Assembly (NCBI RefSeq): GCF_011038645.2
Contig: NZ_CP064955.1
Location: 992,001-1,056,000, forward strand
Direction of reading: 5' to 3'
Length of the DNA: 64,000 nucleotides
From: Corynebacterium qintianiae
GTDB taxonomy: Bacteria > Actinomycetota > Actinomycetes > Mycobacteriales > Mycobacteriaceae
Position 1 is the first letter of the stretch; every line of letters begins with the position of its first letter. The notes below the pieces were generated by a model. The model saw nothing but the letters and a program-made list of their open reading frames with translations, searched no databases and was not told where the DNA came from. Below, piece after piece: positions 1-10,302 of the stretch. Position numbers and translations under genes: made by a program.

Positions 1-1
1 C

Positions 2-2065
2 AACCTCCCGTCGGTGCCGAAGGTGGGGGAGAAGACCGCTACCAAATGGATCGCACAGTACGGCGATCTCGAAGGGCTCATCAGCCACGCCGAGGAGATC
101 AAAGGCGTGGCCGGCAGCAACTTCCGCGAACGTGTCGACCAAGTCCGCCTGAACCGGGAGTTGACGCAGATGGTCACAGATGTCGAACTGCCCGTCGGCC
201 CTGAGGACTTGGAGCTTAAGCCCGCAGACGTGTCGGCCGTGGCCGCCTCCTTCGACAAGCTCGAGTTCGGAGTCAATCTGCGCGAGCGGGTGCTTGCCGC
301 CGTCCCCACCGACGGTGCGGCGCCGGAACCGGCAGTCGAGCTCGCCGAGGTCGAGATCAACGACGTGCCGCTCGACGAGTGGCTTGAGGAGCGCAAGGGT
401 CAAGGTCTCGCCCTGTATCTGACCGGCAGCGGCGCGCCGGGCCGCGGGGACGTGTCGGCGCTGGCGGTCGTCGACAAGCAACGCCGCGGCATCCAGAAGG
501 AGGCCAGTGAGCTCTCCCCCGCAGAAGACGCGGCCTTTAAGCGCTGGGCCGAGTCCGAGGACCCGAAGTTTCTGCATGATGGTAAGGCCGCGTTCCACAT
601 GCTCAAGGGCCGCGGCATCACCCTCGGGGGCATCGCGCACGATACTGCGATTGCCGCCTACCTGCTACGTCCCGGCCAGCGCACCTACGAGCTCGCTGAT
701 GTCTACCAGCGCCACCTGCAACGCCAGCTCGCGCAGGGGGGCGACCAGCTCAGCCTGCTCGGTGATACATCACTGGTCGACTCCGCCGTCGCCGTCCTTG
801 AACTCGCCGAAGAACTTGCGTCCCAGCTGCGCGGGATCGACTCCTACGAGCTCTATGCCGACCTCGAGCTGCCACTAGTCTCCATCCTCGCGGAGATGGA
901 GAATGCAGGCATTGCCGTCGACCTCGATGTGCTCAACGAACAGCTGGGAGACTTCACCGCCAAGGTCGCCGGGGTAGAGGAGGAGGCGCGGCAGCTTGTC
1001 GACGAGCCCGCGTTGAACCTGTCGAGCCCCAAACAGCTCTCCGTGGTGCTCTTCGACAAGCTCAACCTGCCCAAGACGAAGAAGACCAAGACCGGTTACT
1101 CCACCGCCGCGGGGGAGATTGAGGCGCTGGCGGAGAAGAACCCCCACCCCTTCCTGGACAAACTGCTCGCGCATCGCGAGTACCAGAAGATGAAGTCCAC
1201 CATCGAGGGCCTGATCAAGGCCGTGCTTGGTGACGGCCGGATTCACACCACCTTCAAACAAACCGTCGCCTCCACTGGGCGTCTGTCGTCGGTGGACCCG
1301 AACCTCCAGAACATCCCTGTGCGCACGGAGGCCGGCCGCCGCATCCGCTCCGCCTTCACCGTCGGCACGGGCTACGAGCGCTTACTCACCGCCGACTACT
1401 CGCAGATCGAGATGCGCGTGATGGCCCACCTCTCCGCCGACGAGGGCCTTATCGAGGCGTACCGCGCGGGCGAAGACCTGCACAACTTTGTCGGCTCGCG
1501 CGTGTTCAACGTGCCCATCGACCAGGTCACCCCGGAACTGCGCCGACGGGTCAAGGCCATGTCGTACGGCCTGGTGTACGGCCTGTCCGCCTACGGCTTG
1601 TCCAACCAGCTCTCCATCTCCGCCGGGGAGGCGAAGAGCATCATGGAAAACTACTTCGAGCGCTTCGGCGGCGTGAAGCGCTACCTGGCTGACGTGGTCG
1701 AGCAGGCGCGTCGCGACGGCTACACATCCACGGTCTTCGGACGCCGCCGCTACCTGCCGGAGCTGACCAGCGACAACCGCGTCGCGCGCGAGAACGCCGA
1801 ACGCGCGGCACTCAACGCTCCGATCCAGGGCTCTGCCGCGGACATCATCAAGGTGGCTATGATCCGCGTCGACCATGCTCTCGAGCCGTTCCAATCCCGC
1901 GTGCTGCTGCAAGTCCATGATGAACTTGTCGTCGAAGTTGCCCCGGGCGAGCTCGATGAAGTCCGCGAGATCGTCGAGCGCGAAATGGATTCCGCCATCA
2001 CCCTGCTCGTGCCGCTGGAGGTGTCGGCGGGCACGGGAGCGAACTGGGATGAGGCAGCGCACTAG
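2..2065 (+). CDS. polA: DNA polymerase I, 5' end cut off by the window
   Basis: Repair and Okazaki-fragment-processing polymerase. The frame is open to the first base, and its first residues (NLPSVPKVGEKTA) match the helix-hairpin-helix of the 5'-nuclease domain, so roughly 190-200 N-terminal residues lie outside the window. The family A polymerase domain is complete: motif A (DYSQIEMR, near nt 1395), the O-helix (RRRVKAMSYGLVYG, near nt 1550) and motif C (QVHDE, near nt 1910). In the middle region, where E. coli Pol I has the DxE of its 3'-5' exonuclease, the sequence reads LALYLTGSGAPGRGD and no DEDD set is visible, so proofreading is probably absent, as in mycobacterial PolA. The stop overlaps the next gene by 17 nt. 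Confidence 0.97.
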   Translation, partial: NLPSVPKVGEKTATKWIAQYGDLEGLISHAEEIKGVAGSNFRERVDQVRLNRELTQMVTDVELPVGPEDLELKPADVSAVAASFDKLEFGVNLRERVLAAVPTDGAAPEPAVELAEVEINDVPLDEWLEERKGQGLALYLTGSGAPGRGDVSALAVVDKQRRGIQKEASELSPAEDAAFKRWAESEDPKFLHDGKAAFHMLKGRGITLGGIAHDTAIAAYLLRPGQRTYELADVYQRHLQRQLAQGGDQLSLLGDTSLVDSAVAVLELAEELASQLRGIDSYELYADLELPLVSILAEMENAGIAVDLDVLNEQLGDFTAKVAGVEEEARQLVDEPALNLSSPKQLSVVLFDKLNLPKTKKTKTGYSTAAGEIEALAEKNPHPFLDKLLAHREYQKMKSTIEGLIKAVLGDGRIHTTFKQTVASTGRLSSVDPNLQNIPVRTEAGRRIRSAFTVGTGYERLLTADYSQIEMRVMAHLSADEGLIEAYRAGEDLHNFVGSRVFNVPIDQVTPELRRRVKAMSYGLVYGLSAYGLSNQLSISAGEAKSIMENYFERFGGVKRYLADVVEQARRDGYTSTVFGRRRYLPELTSDNRVARENAERAALNAPIQGSAADIIKVAMIRVDHALEPFQSRVLLQVHDELVVEVAPGELDEVREIVEREMDSAITLLVPLEVSAGTGANWDEAAH

Positions 2066-3089
2066 AGCCCGCGCCCGCCTGCTCTCCCAGCGACTGGTCG
2101 GCCAGGGCTGGGCCACCGCTAGTGAAGCTGTGGGCGCGTTCGGGCTCATGCAGGGCCAAGAACCTACGGTGTTCTCCTCGATCGCGCTGCGCACCACCGG
2201 CGGCATCGACTCTGTTGCCCAGGCGCTGGACCGCCACGACATCATCCGCGCCTACCCCATGCGCGGTACCGTTTTCGTCGGCCTCGCCGAGGACATGCGG
2301 TGGATGACCCAGTTACTGGCAAAGCCCGCCGCCGAACGCGCCCTGCGCAACTGCGAAGCCGCTGGTGTCAGCCCCGCCCAGGTCGACGAAATCCGCGAGG
2401 CAGTCTTGCTCGACGGGCCCGTCAGCAACGCGCAGCTCAAGGAGATTGTCACCCGAGTTGCCGGGGGTGTGCCCGAACCGGCGATGATTTACCGCCCCCG
2501 CTACCTCTTTCTTGTCGACGGGAGCTGCGCCTATCTCGGGTCTGCCCAGCTCCTCGGCCCCGCGCCGGACGCCCCCGGCATCGCCGAGCGCTTCAACGGG
2601 GAGCGCCAGGAGGCCGTCAACGAGGTGGTGCGCCGCTACGTCGCCACGCGGGGCCCAGTCACCTTCGACGACGTTGCATGGTGGTCGAAGCTGCCGGTGC
2701 GCGAGATCCGCACGGCTCTCGACAGCCTCGGTGACGGATTCATCGACAACGATGGCGACTACTTCCACGCCTCGCTTATCGACGCCCTTGCTGGCGCACC
2801 CGCCTCAGCCTTCCGCACCCCGCATTTGCTGCCAGCCTTCGACGAATACATCCTCGGTTACAAGGACCGCCTCTACGCCATGAGCGAAGACGTGCACACC
2901 CATCTTGTGCCGAGCAACATGGGTGTGTTCCGCAAGTCCATCGTGGTCGACGGCATAGTGCGCGGGACATGGAGGGGCGCGGGCGGCACACTCGCCGTCG
3001 AGGATGTCGGCGGGCTACCGAAGTACGCGATGCCCGGAATTCGCCGCAAGTTCAGAGATTTTCCCGTACTTCCTGCGACAGCGGTTTAA
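2049..3089 (+). CDS. Winged-helix DNA-binding protein, AlkZ/YcaQ-like (HTH_42)
   Basis: 347 residues. The N-terminal part has LMQGQEP, matching the QxQ catalytic motif of AlkZ-type DNA glycosylases, followed by the family pattern SSIALR. The C-terminal half has the typical HLLPAFDEYILGYKDR stretch. The family unhooks alkylated or crosslinked bases, or is annotated simply as winged-helix protein. The ATG at 2049 is in frame and overlaps polA, which suggests translational coupling with a repair polymerase. Longer upstream starts would run deep into polA and are unlikely. Glycosylase activity is inferred from the motif only. Confidence 0.85.
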   Translation: MRQRTRARARLLSQRLVGQGWATASEAVGAFGLMQGQEPTVFSSIALRTTGGIDSVAQALDRHDIIRAYPMRGTVFVGLAEDMRWMTQLLAKPAAERALRNCEAAGVSPAQVDEIREAVLLDGPVSNAQLKEIVTRVAGGVPEPAMIYRPRYLFLVDGSCAYLGSAQLLGPAPDAPGIAERFNGERQEAVNEVVRRYVATRGPVTFDDVAWWSKLPVREIRTALDSLGDGFIDNDGDYFHASLIDALAGAPASAFRTPHLLPAFDEYILGYKDRLYAMSEDVHTHLVPSNMGVFRKSIVVDGIVRGTWRGAGGTLAVEDVGGLPKYAMPGIRRKFRDFPVLPATAV

Positions 3090-3110
3090 TCTCGCCCTAC
3101 GATGCTGTAC

Positions 3111-3644
3111 ATGAGAAAGTCCCTGTCAGCCATCTCCGCGTTTTCCGTTCTCGCACTCGCCGGGTGCGGTGCGCAGGGTGAGGCGGGTCCGCAAACGGTG
3201 ACAATGACCACCATCGCATACGTCGACCCTGAAACGCCTGAGGAGCAGGCTAGCGCCGGCCCAGGTGAGCGGCCTGAGACTGCTGAGAAGCAGACCTCTA
3301 TCCCGGCCAGCCAGGTCGGCGGAGACTGCGGAACTATGGAAAACGGTATTACGGTCACGGCATACACCGCGACATCGTGCGAGTTCGCGCGAGCTATTTA
3401 CCCGGTGGCTACTTCGGCAACTTACGCACCGGTTACTAAAGACCCGACTGTAACGGCCCTTGACTCCGTCCGCGGACTTCAGGTTGCCAGCCCGGTGACG
3501 GGCGAGACCTACACAATTGACTGCTTCAAGTCGTCTGCCGGAGATACGCTGCGGTGTCACGAACCAGGTAACGAAAAAACGGTCGGTGCAGACTACTCGG
3601 GTCCCGGCCCGGCGTATTGGCACTCCGTCCAATCCCCGATTTAG
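3111..3644 (+). CDS. Putative lipoprotein of unknown function
   Basis: 177 residues. A short positively charged start (MRKS), a hydrophobic stretch and a lipobox LALAGC with the lipidation cysteine at residue 19 indicate export and anchoring in the membrane. The mature part is Thr/Glu/Pro-rich at first, then has four cysteines; no domain was recognised. ATG 3111 is preferred over ATG 3102 because a TACGAT box ends 7 nt before it, which would give a leaderless transcript; no Shine-Dalgarno sequence is visible. The gene stands alone and converges on the methyltransferase at 3728. Confidence 0.75.
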   Translation: MRKSLSAISAFSVLALAGCGAQGEAGPQTVTMTTIAYVDPETPEEQASAGPGERPETAEKQTSIPASQVGGDCGTMENGITVTAYTATSCEFARAIYPVATSATYAPVTKDPTVTALDSVRGLQVASPVTGETYTIDCFKSSAGDTLRCHEPGNEKTVGADYSGPGPAYWHSVQSPI

Positions 3645-3654
3645 TCCACACCAG

Positions 3655-3713
3655 GGAAGACGTCAACGCATTGTGAGCGCGAGAAATGTGCGGTTTTTCC
3701 GCTGACGTCTTCC
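3655..3713. repeat. Inverted repeat between convergent genes, possible bidirectional terminator
   Basis: The 11-bp arms GGAAGACGTCA (3655-3665) and TGACGTCTTCC (3703-3713) are perfectly complementary. The 37-nt loop contains a smaller hairpin, GCGG-TTTTT-CCGC. The repeat lies between the stops of the lipoprotein gene and the minus-strand methyltransferase gene, where a shared terminator would be expected, although there is no clean T-run. Confidence 0.6.
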
Positions 3714-3727
3714 GACGCCGCAGGCGG

Positions 3728-4474
3728 TTAGTCCAACGCAGCAGGATCGGGCTTCTCGCACACAAAAATCGCCGTGCCCGGGAAAACTCGCCCGCGCTCT
3801 GGTGACCACTGGCCCCAGGAGGCGTCGAGGTCGTCCGGCCACGCGGGCTCGAGGACGTCGAGAAGCGAAAAGCCGCTCGAACGCAGCGCGCGGACCCAGT
3901 CACCGAACGTGCGGTGGTATTCCGCGTACGTCAGGTTGCCGGCATCGTCGCGCTCCTCGTACTCGCGCTGGAAGTAACTGATTTCGGCCGTCAGTGAAGC
4001 GGGATCGTCGGGGAAAACCCAGCGCATCGGGTGCGTGACGGAGAAGACAAAGCGCCCACCGGGTGCGAGAACGCGGTGGATCTCGGCAAGTGCGGCGTCG
4101 AGGTCGCGGACGAAGGGCAGCGCGCCGAAGGCGGAGAATGCGACGTTGAACACAGCGTCGCGGTAGGGGAGAGCGAGCACGTCTGCCTGGGTCAGCGCGG
4201 CTTTGCGACGAGCCCGTGCCAGCATCCCGGCCGAAATATCGAACGCGGCGACAAAGCCTGCGCCATGCTCGACAAGCCACGAGGCGCACGGTGCGGAGCC
4301 GCACCCGATTTCGAGGACGGCGCTGGTCGAGACGTCGCCAAGCAAGTGCGCATTGGCCTCGGACAACATCTCCGGACACCAGTAGAACCCGTCAAGGTAG
4401 GTGGCATGCTCGGCGTGGTAGCGTGCGGCGTCAGCATCCCAGAAGGACCGGTTCGCGCGGGACGGGGATGGCAC
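3728..4474 (-). CDS. Class I SAM-dependent methyltransferase
   Basis: 248 residues with a Methyltransf_11-type fold. Motif I is EIGCGSAPCA (about residues 55-64), an acidic residue closes the second strand (AFDIS), and the family's HRVLAPGGRFVFSVTHP block follows. The substrate cannot be deduced. The start is a GTG at 4474 with GGGAGG about 8 nt upstream. The gene is divergent from rpsA. Confidence 0.85.
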   Translation of the reverse strand: MPSPSRANRSFWDADAARYHAEHATYLDGFYWCPEMLSEANAHLLGDVSTSAVLEIGCGSAPCASWLVEHGAGFVAAFDISAGMLARARRKAALTQADVLALPYRDAVFNVAFSAFGALPFVRDLDAALAEIHRVLAPGGRFVFSVTHPMRWVFPDDPASLTAEISYFQREYEERDDAGNLTYAEYHRTFGDWVRALRSSGFSLLDVLEPAWPDDLDASWGQWSPERGRVFPGTAIFVCEKPDPAALD

Positions 4475-4495
4475 CGTTGTTGACCTCCCGTTTAT

Positions 4496-4524
4496 TTGCT
4501 CTAGCTGGTCAAAATGACTACTCT
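4496..4524 (+). promoter_or_regulatory. Candidate rpsA promoter
   Basis: TTGCTC (4496-4501), a 17-bp spacer and TACTCT (4519-4524). It would give an rpsA leader of about 130 nt, a length that leaves room for autoregulation by S1. Confidence 0.5.
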
Positions 4525-4662
4525 ATCAAGAGCGTATCTGCGTTGAGGGGCGGTTTCGGCTGAATAGGAGGGCTGAGCTGCGCCCGAGATGAGATCACCA
4601 GCAGTGAGAGATACGCCCATGTCCATTTTCGATCTCCTATCTTTTCGGAGCACTTTACAAAT

Positions 4663-6132
4663 ATGCCCACTTCCAACGCACCCCAGGTTGCCATCAATGA
4701 CATCGGCAGCGCTGAGGACTTTCTCGCCGCAGTAGACGCGACCATCAAGTACTTCAATGATGGCGACATCGTCACCGGCACCGTCGTTAAGGTCGACCAC
4801 GACGAGGTTCTCCTCGACATCGGGTACAAGACCGAAGGCGTCATCCCGACCCGCGAGCTCTCCATCAAGCACGACATCGACCCGGACGAGGTTGTCGAGG
4901 TCGGCGACGAGGTTGACGCACTTGTCCTGACCAAGGAGGACAAGGAAGGCCGCCTGATCCTGTCCAAGAAGCGCGCACAGTACGAGCGCGCCTGGGGCAC
5001 CATCGAGGAGCTGCAGAGCAACGACCAGCCGGTCACCGGTACGGTCATCGAGGTTGTCAAGGGCGGCCTGATCCTCGACATCGGGCTGCGCGGCTTCCTG
5101 CCGGCTTCCCTCGTCGAGATGCGCCGCGTTCGCGACCTGGACCCCTACATCGGCCAGGAGCTCGAGGCGAAGATCATCGAGCTGGACAAGCACCGCAACA
5201 ACGTGGTCCTGTCCCGCCGCGCGTACCTGGAGGAGACCCAGTCCGCGGTCCGCTCCGACTTCCTGCACCAGCTGCAGAAGGGCCAGGTCCGCAAGGGTGT
5301 CGTTTCCTCCATCGTCAACTTCGGCGCCTTCGTCGATCTCGGCGGCGTTGACGGCCTGGTTCACGTTTCCGAGCTGTCCTGGAAGCACATCGATCACCCG
5401 TCCGAGGTTGTCACCGTCGGCGACGAGGTCACCGTCGAGGTTCTCGACGTCGATCTCGACCGCGAGCGCGTCTCCCTGTCGCTGAAGGCGACCCAGGAGG
5501 ATCCGTGGCGCGTCTTCGCCCGCACCCACGCTGTGGGCCAGATTGTGCCGGGCAAGGTCACCAAGCTCGTCCCGTTCGGCGCGTTCGTCCGCGTCCAGGA
5601 GGGCATCGAAGGTCTCGTCCACATCTCCGAGCTGGCTCAGCGCCACGTGGAGGTTCCGGACCAGGTTGTGGGCGTCGGCGAGGAGGTCATGGTCAAGGTC
5701 ATCGACATCGACCTGGACCGCCGCCGCATCTCCCTGTCGCTCAAGCAGGCTGACGAGGACTACACGGAAGAGTTCGATCCGTCCCGCTACGGCATGGCCG
5801 ACTCCTACGACGATCAGGGCAACTACATCTTCCCGGAGGGCTTCGACCCGGAGACCAACGAGTGGATGGAGGGCTTCGACGAGGCCCGCCAGGCGTGGGA
5901 GGCACGCTACGCTGAGGCAGAGCGCCGCCACCAGGCCCACACTGCCCAGATCGAGCGCCACCGCGCGGCTGCCGCAGAGGCAGCTGAGAAGGGTGAGGAC
6001 CAGTCGAACTACTCGTCCGAGTCCGCTGACGCTGCAGCTCCGGCAGCATCCGACTCGGAGGAGTCCATCGGTGGCTCCCTCGCCTCCGATGAGCAGCTCG
6101 CCGCACTCCGCGACAAGCTTGCCGGCAACTAA
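4663..6132 (+). CDS. rpsA: 30S ribosomal protein S1
   Basis: 489 residues with four S1 RNA-binding repeats. The first begins near DGDIVTGTVVKV, the second near QPVTGTVIEV, the third near GQVRKGVVSSI and the fourth near GQIVPGKVTKL. The last approximately 130 residues are an acidic, Ala/Glu-rich tail as in other actinobacterial S1 proteins. It binds mRNA on the 30S subunit. The ATG has only a distant GGAG, about 15 nt upstream. A strong terminator follows, so it is probably monocistronic. Confidence 0.98.
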   Translation: MPTSNAPQVAINDIGSAEDFLAAVDATIKYFNDGDIVTGTVVKVDHDEVLLDIGYKTEGVIPTRELSIKHDIDPDEVVEVGDEVDALVLTKEDKEGRLILSKKRAQYERAWGTIEELQSNDQPVTGTVIEVVKGGLILDIGLRGFLPASLVEMRRVRDLDPYIGQELEAKIIELDKHRNNVVLSRRAYLEETQSAVRSDFLHQLQKGQVRKGVVSSIVNFGAFVDLGGVDGLVHVSELSWKHIDHPSEVVTVGDEVTVEVLDVDLDRERVSLSLKATQEDPWRVFARTHAVGQIVPGKVTKLVPFGAFVRVQEGIEGLVHISELAQRHVEVPDQVVGVGEEVMVKVIDIDLDRRRISLSLKQADEDYTEEFDPSRYGMADSYDDQGNYIFPEGFDPETNEWMEGFDEARQAWEARYAEAERRHQAHTAQIERHRAAAAEAAEKGEDQSNYSSESADAAAPAASDSEESIGGSLASDEQLAALRDKLAGN

Positions 6133-6151
6133 CATTTAGGAACCCGCAGGA

Positions 6152-6183
6152 CCCCGCCAGGTATTCACCTGGCGGGGTTTTGT
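6152..6183 (+). terminator. Rho-independent terminator of rpsA
   Basis: Stem CCCCGCCAGGT / ACCTGGCGGGG (11 bp) with loop ATTC, followed by TTTTGT, 20 nt after the rpsA stop. Confidence 0.93.
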
Positions 6184-6249
6184 CGTCGGGGACGTAAAGC
6201 ATTTGCATTTTGTGGGGCAGACAACTCGAGGCGCACTAGTATCGTCCGC

Positions 6250-6849
6250 ATGATCAGAATCGGACTGACAGGCGGGATTGGCAGCGGCAAGTCGACCGTG
6301 GCGGCGATGTTGCGCGATGCGGGCTACCCCGTTGTCGACGCGGACCAGGTGGCGCGCGACAACATGGAGCCAGGCTCGTCCGTCCTCCAGGAGGTTGCAG
6401 AGGTTTTCGGGACCGACATACTCGATGACAACGGTGTCCTCGACCGGGCGGAGCTTGCGCGCAGGGCCTTCTCCAGCGAAGAGCAGACGCAGAAACTTAA
6501 CGGGATTACCCATCCCGCGATACGGCGTGAGTCGGAGCGTCGATTAGCTCAGTTCGAGAAGGAGGGGGCGCGGGCGGCCGTGTACGACATGCCGCTGCTG
6601 ATAGAACTTGGGCTGGACGAGTCAATGGATGTGACCGTGGTAGTCGATGCCGATGCGGAAGAACGCGTCCGGCGGCTCGTGCGCAGCCGCGGCCTGGAGG
6701 AGCAGGACGCGCGAAACCGCATCGCGCGCCAGATTGACGATGCCACGCGAAAGGCGCGCGCCGATGTGGTGATCGATAACAACGGCCCGCTCACGGAGCT
6801 CGAGCCGCAGGTGAACGAACTCGTCGAATATATAGAGAAGATGTTATGA
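6250..6849 (+). CDS. coaE: Dephospho-CoA kinase
   Basis: 199 residues. It performs the last step of coenzyme A synthesis, phosphorylating the 3'-hydroxyl of dephospho-CoA. The P-loop GGIGSGKST is at residues 8-16, with the family's DADQVARD and THPAIR segments after it. The length is that of the single-domain enzyme. TAGTAT (6237-6242) ends 7 nt before the ATG and no Shine-Dalgarno is present, which points to a leaderless mRNA. The rpsA-coaE order is conserved in mycobacteria. Confidence 0.96.
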   Translation: MIRIGLTGGIGSGKSTVAAMLRDAGYPVVDADQVARDNMEPGSSVLQEVAEVFGTDILDDNGVLDRAELARRAFSSEEQTQKLNGITHPAIRRESERRLAQFEKEGARAAVYDMPLLIELGLDESMDVTVVVDADAEERVRRLVRSRGLEEQDARNRIARQIDDATRKARADVVIDNNGPLTELEPQVNELVEYIEKML

Positions 6850-6904
6850 ACCGTTAAACTATTGGCTAGATCCCATTAAGGACGGTGGGATAGCGTTGCC
6901 ACGC

Positions 6905-7255
6905 ATGGGAACGTGGAACTGGGGCCCTTTCGACAACGACATCGCCTTCGACGCCGTCCGGCAGCTCGCCGACGGCACATTCCGCATGGACCAGTTCCGT
7001 TTCGATTGCGAGCAGTCCCGCCTGGACACCGAGCAGCTGCAGGTGCTCGTCGCTCTCGCGGCGGTAGTGAACGGGTACGTTCCGGCCCAGTTCGAGAGCG
7101 CTCGTGCGTATGAGTTCGGTTTCAAGGACCGCCGCTGGATCGAGGCCAGGGTGCGCGAAGCTGTCGCGCCCACCGGTTCCGAGCTGTACGACATGTGGAA
7201 GGACGCTGGCGAGCTGGAGCAGTGGCTGGCCGCCACGAACAAGGTCGTGCGCTAA
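6905..7255 (+). CDS. DUF4259 family protein
   Basis: 116 residues. The start MGTWNWGPFDND is the signature opening of DUF4259 proteins, whose function is unknown; no signal peptide or membrane segment is visible. ATG 6905 is chosen over an in-frame TTG at 6896 because it puts the family signature at the N-terminus, and TAGCGT (6891-6896) ends 8 nt before it. The next gene, uvrB, follows after 18 nt but appears to have its own promoter. Confidence 0.8.
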   Translation: MGTWNWGPFDNDIAFDAVRQLADGTFRMDQFRFDCEQSRLDTEQLQVLVALAAVVNGYVPAQFESARAYEFGFKDRRWIEARVREAVAPTGSELYDMWKDAGELEQWLAATNKVVR

Positions 7256-7273
7256 CCCCGCTAGACTGTTAGC

Positions 7274-9367
<2,094 letters not shown>

Positions 9368-9384
9368 GAGAGGATTTGACTGAT

Positions 9385-9843
9385 ATGCACACCTATTCTT
9401 CTATCGCAGTGGGTACCGACGGGTCCGCGACTTCGCTCATGGCGGTCCGCGCCGCCGCCAGCATGGCGCGGGTGTACGACGCCGACCTCACCGTGATCTG
9501 CGCCCACTACAGCGCAAACACATCGCTGCTGAACTCGAGCAACGCCGAGCTGTCCCGCGTGGACATTGTCACGGACGACGACGCCGACCGCATCCTCAAG
9601 TCCGCAGAAGCCATAGCGAAGGAGGAGCAGGCTCCGCGCGTTAACCTCGTGACCAAGCCAGGCATGCCGGCGAACGTGCTCGTCGAGGCGGTGCAGGAAT
9701 ACGGTGCGGATTTGCTGGTCGTGGGCAACAAGGGCATGCGCAGCCTTGCAGGCAGGATCTTCGGCAACATCCCGGGGGACGTGGCCAAGAAGTCACCGGT
9801 CGACGTCGTCCTGGTGGATACGCGGGCCGAGGGGCACCACTAG
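9385..9843 (+). CDS. Universal stress protein (UspA family), copy 1
   Basis: 152 residues with one Usp domain: SSIAVGTDGS at the first strand and VVGNKGMRSLAGRIFGN near the end. The family's ATP motif is G-2x-G-9x-G-S/T; here the last position is Asn, so nucleotide binding may be weaker. ATG 9385 has AGAGAGG about 10 nt upstream and is preferred to the in-frame TTG at 9376. The second copy starts 3 nt after the stop, so the two form an operon. Confidence 0.88.
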   Translation: MHTYSSIAVGTDGSATSLMAVRAAASMARVYDADLTVICAHYSANTSLLNSSNAELSRVDIVTDDDADRILKSAEAIAKEEQAPRVNLVTKPGMPANVLVEAVQEYGADLLVVGNKGMRSLAGRIFGNIPGDVAKKSPVDVVLVDTRAEGHH

Positions 9844-9846
9844 ACC

Positions 9847-10302
9847 ATGGGGGCAGGCACGGACATCGATTACTCCGTTATTGTCGTGGGCAGCGACGGC
9901 TCGAAGTCGTCCCTGCTCGCGGTCGAGCGCGCCGCCCGGATCGCCGCTGCCTTCAACGCCGAGCTGATCATCGCGACGGCGTTCTACGAGTCCAAGGAGG
10001 ACGCGTTGAAAGCGCAGCGCCAGGACTCGGTGACAATTCTCGGCGACGAGCAGGCGCGCGCGAACCTCGAATCCGCGGCGTCCCATGCGCGCAGGGCCGG
10101 GGCGGGCAAGGTGCAGATCGCAGCCGCCGCGGGCACACCGGTGGAAGCGCTCATGGCCGTCGTCAACCAATTCGATGCGGACCTGCTGGTTGTGGGCAAC
10201 AGGGGCATCAACACGCTCACTGGGAGATTGCTAGGTTCGGTGCCAGCGGATGTCGCGCGGCAGTCCGACTGCGACGTGATGATCGTCCACACCGTCAAGT
10301 AA
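9847..10302 (+). CDS. Universal stress protein (UspA family), copy 2
   Basis: 151 residues and a paralogue of the preceding protein: SVIVVGSDGSKSS at the start and VVGNRGINTLTGRLLGS at the end, the latter a complete G-2x-G-9x-G-S ATP-binding motif. M. tuberculosis has a single usp gene (Rv1636) at this place, so the pair looks like a local duplication. The stop is directly next to the stop of the convergent helD gene. Confidence 0.88.
   Translation: MGAGTDIDYSVIVVGSDGSKSSLLAVERAARIAAAFNAELIIATAFYESKEDALKAQRQDSVTILGDEQARANLESAASHARRAGAGKVQIAAAAGTPVEALMAVVNQFDADLLVVGNRGINTLTGRLLGSVPADVARQSDCDVMIVHTVK

Noticed and set aside
4501..6135. 544-codon minus-strand frame opposite rpsA
   Set aside because: It mirrors a certain S1 gene codon by codon; long antisense frames are common in GC-rich DNA, and it has no domain.
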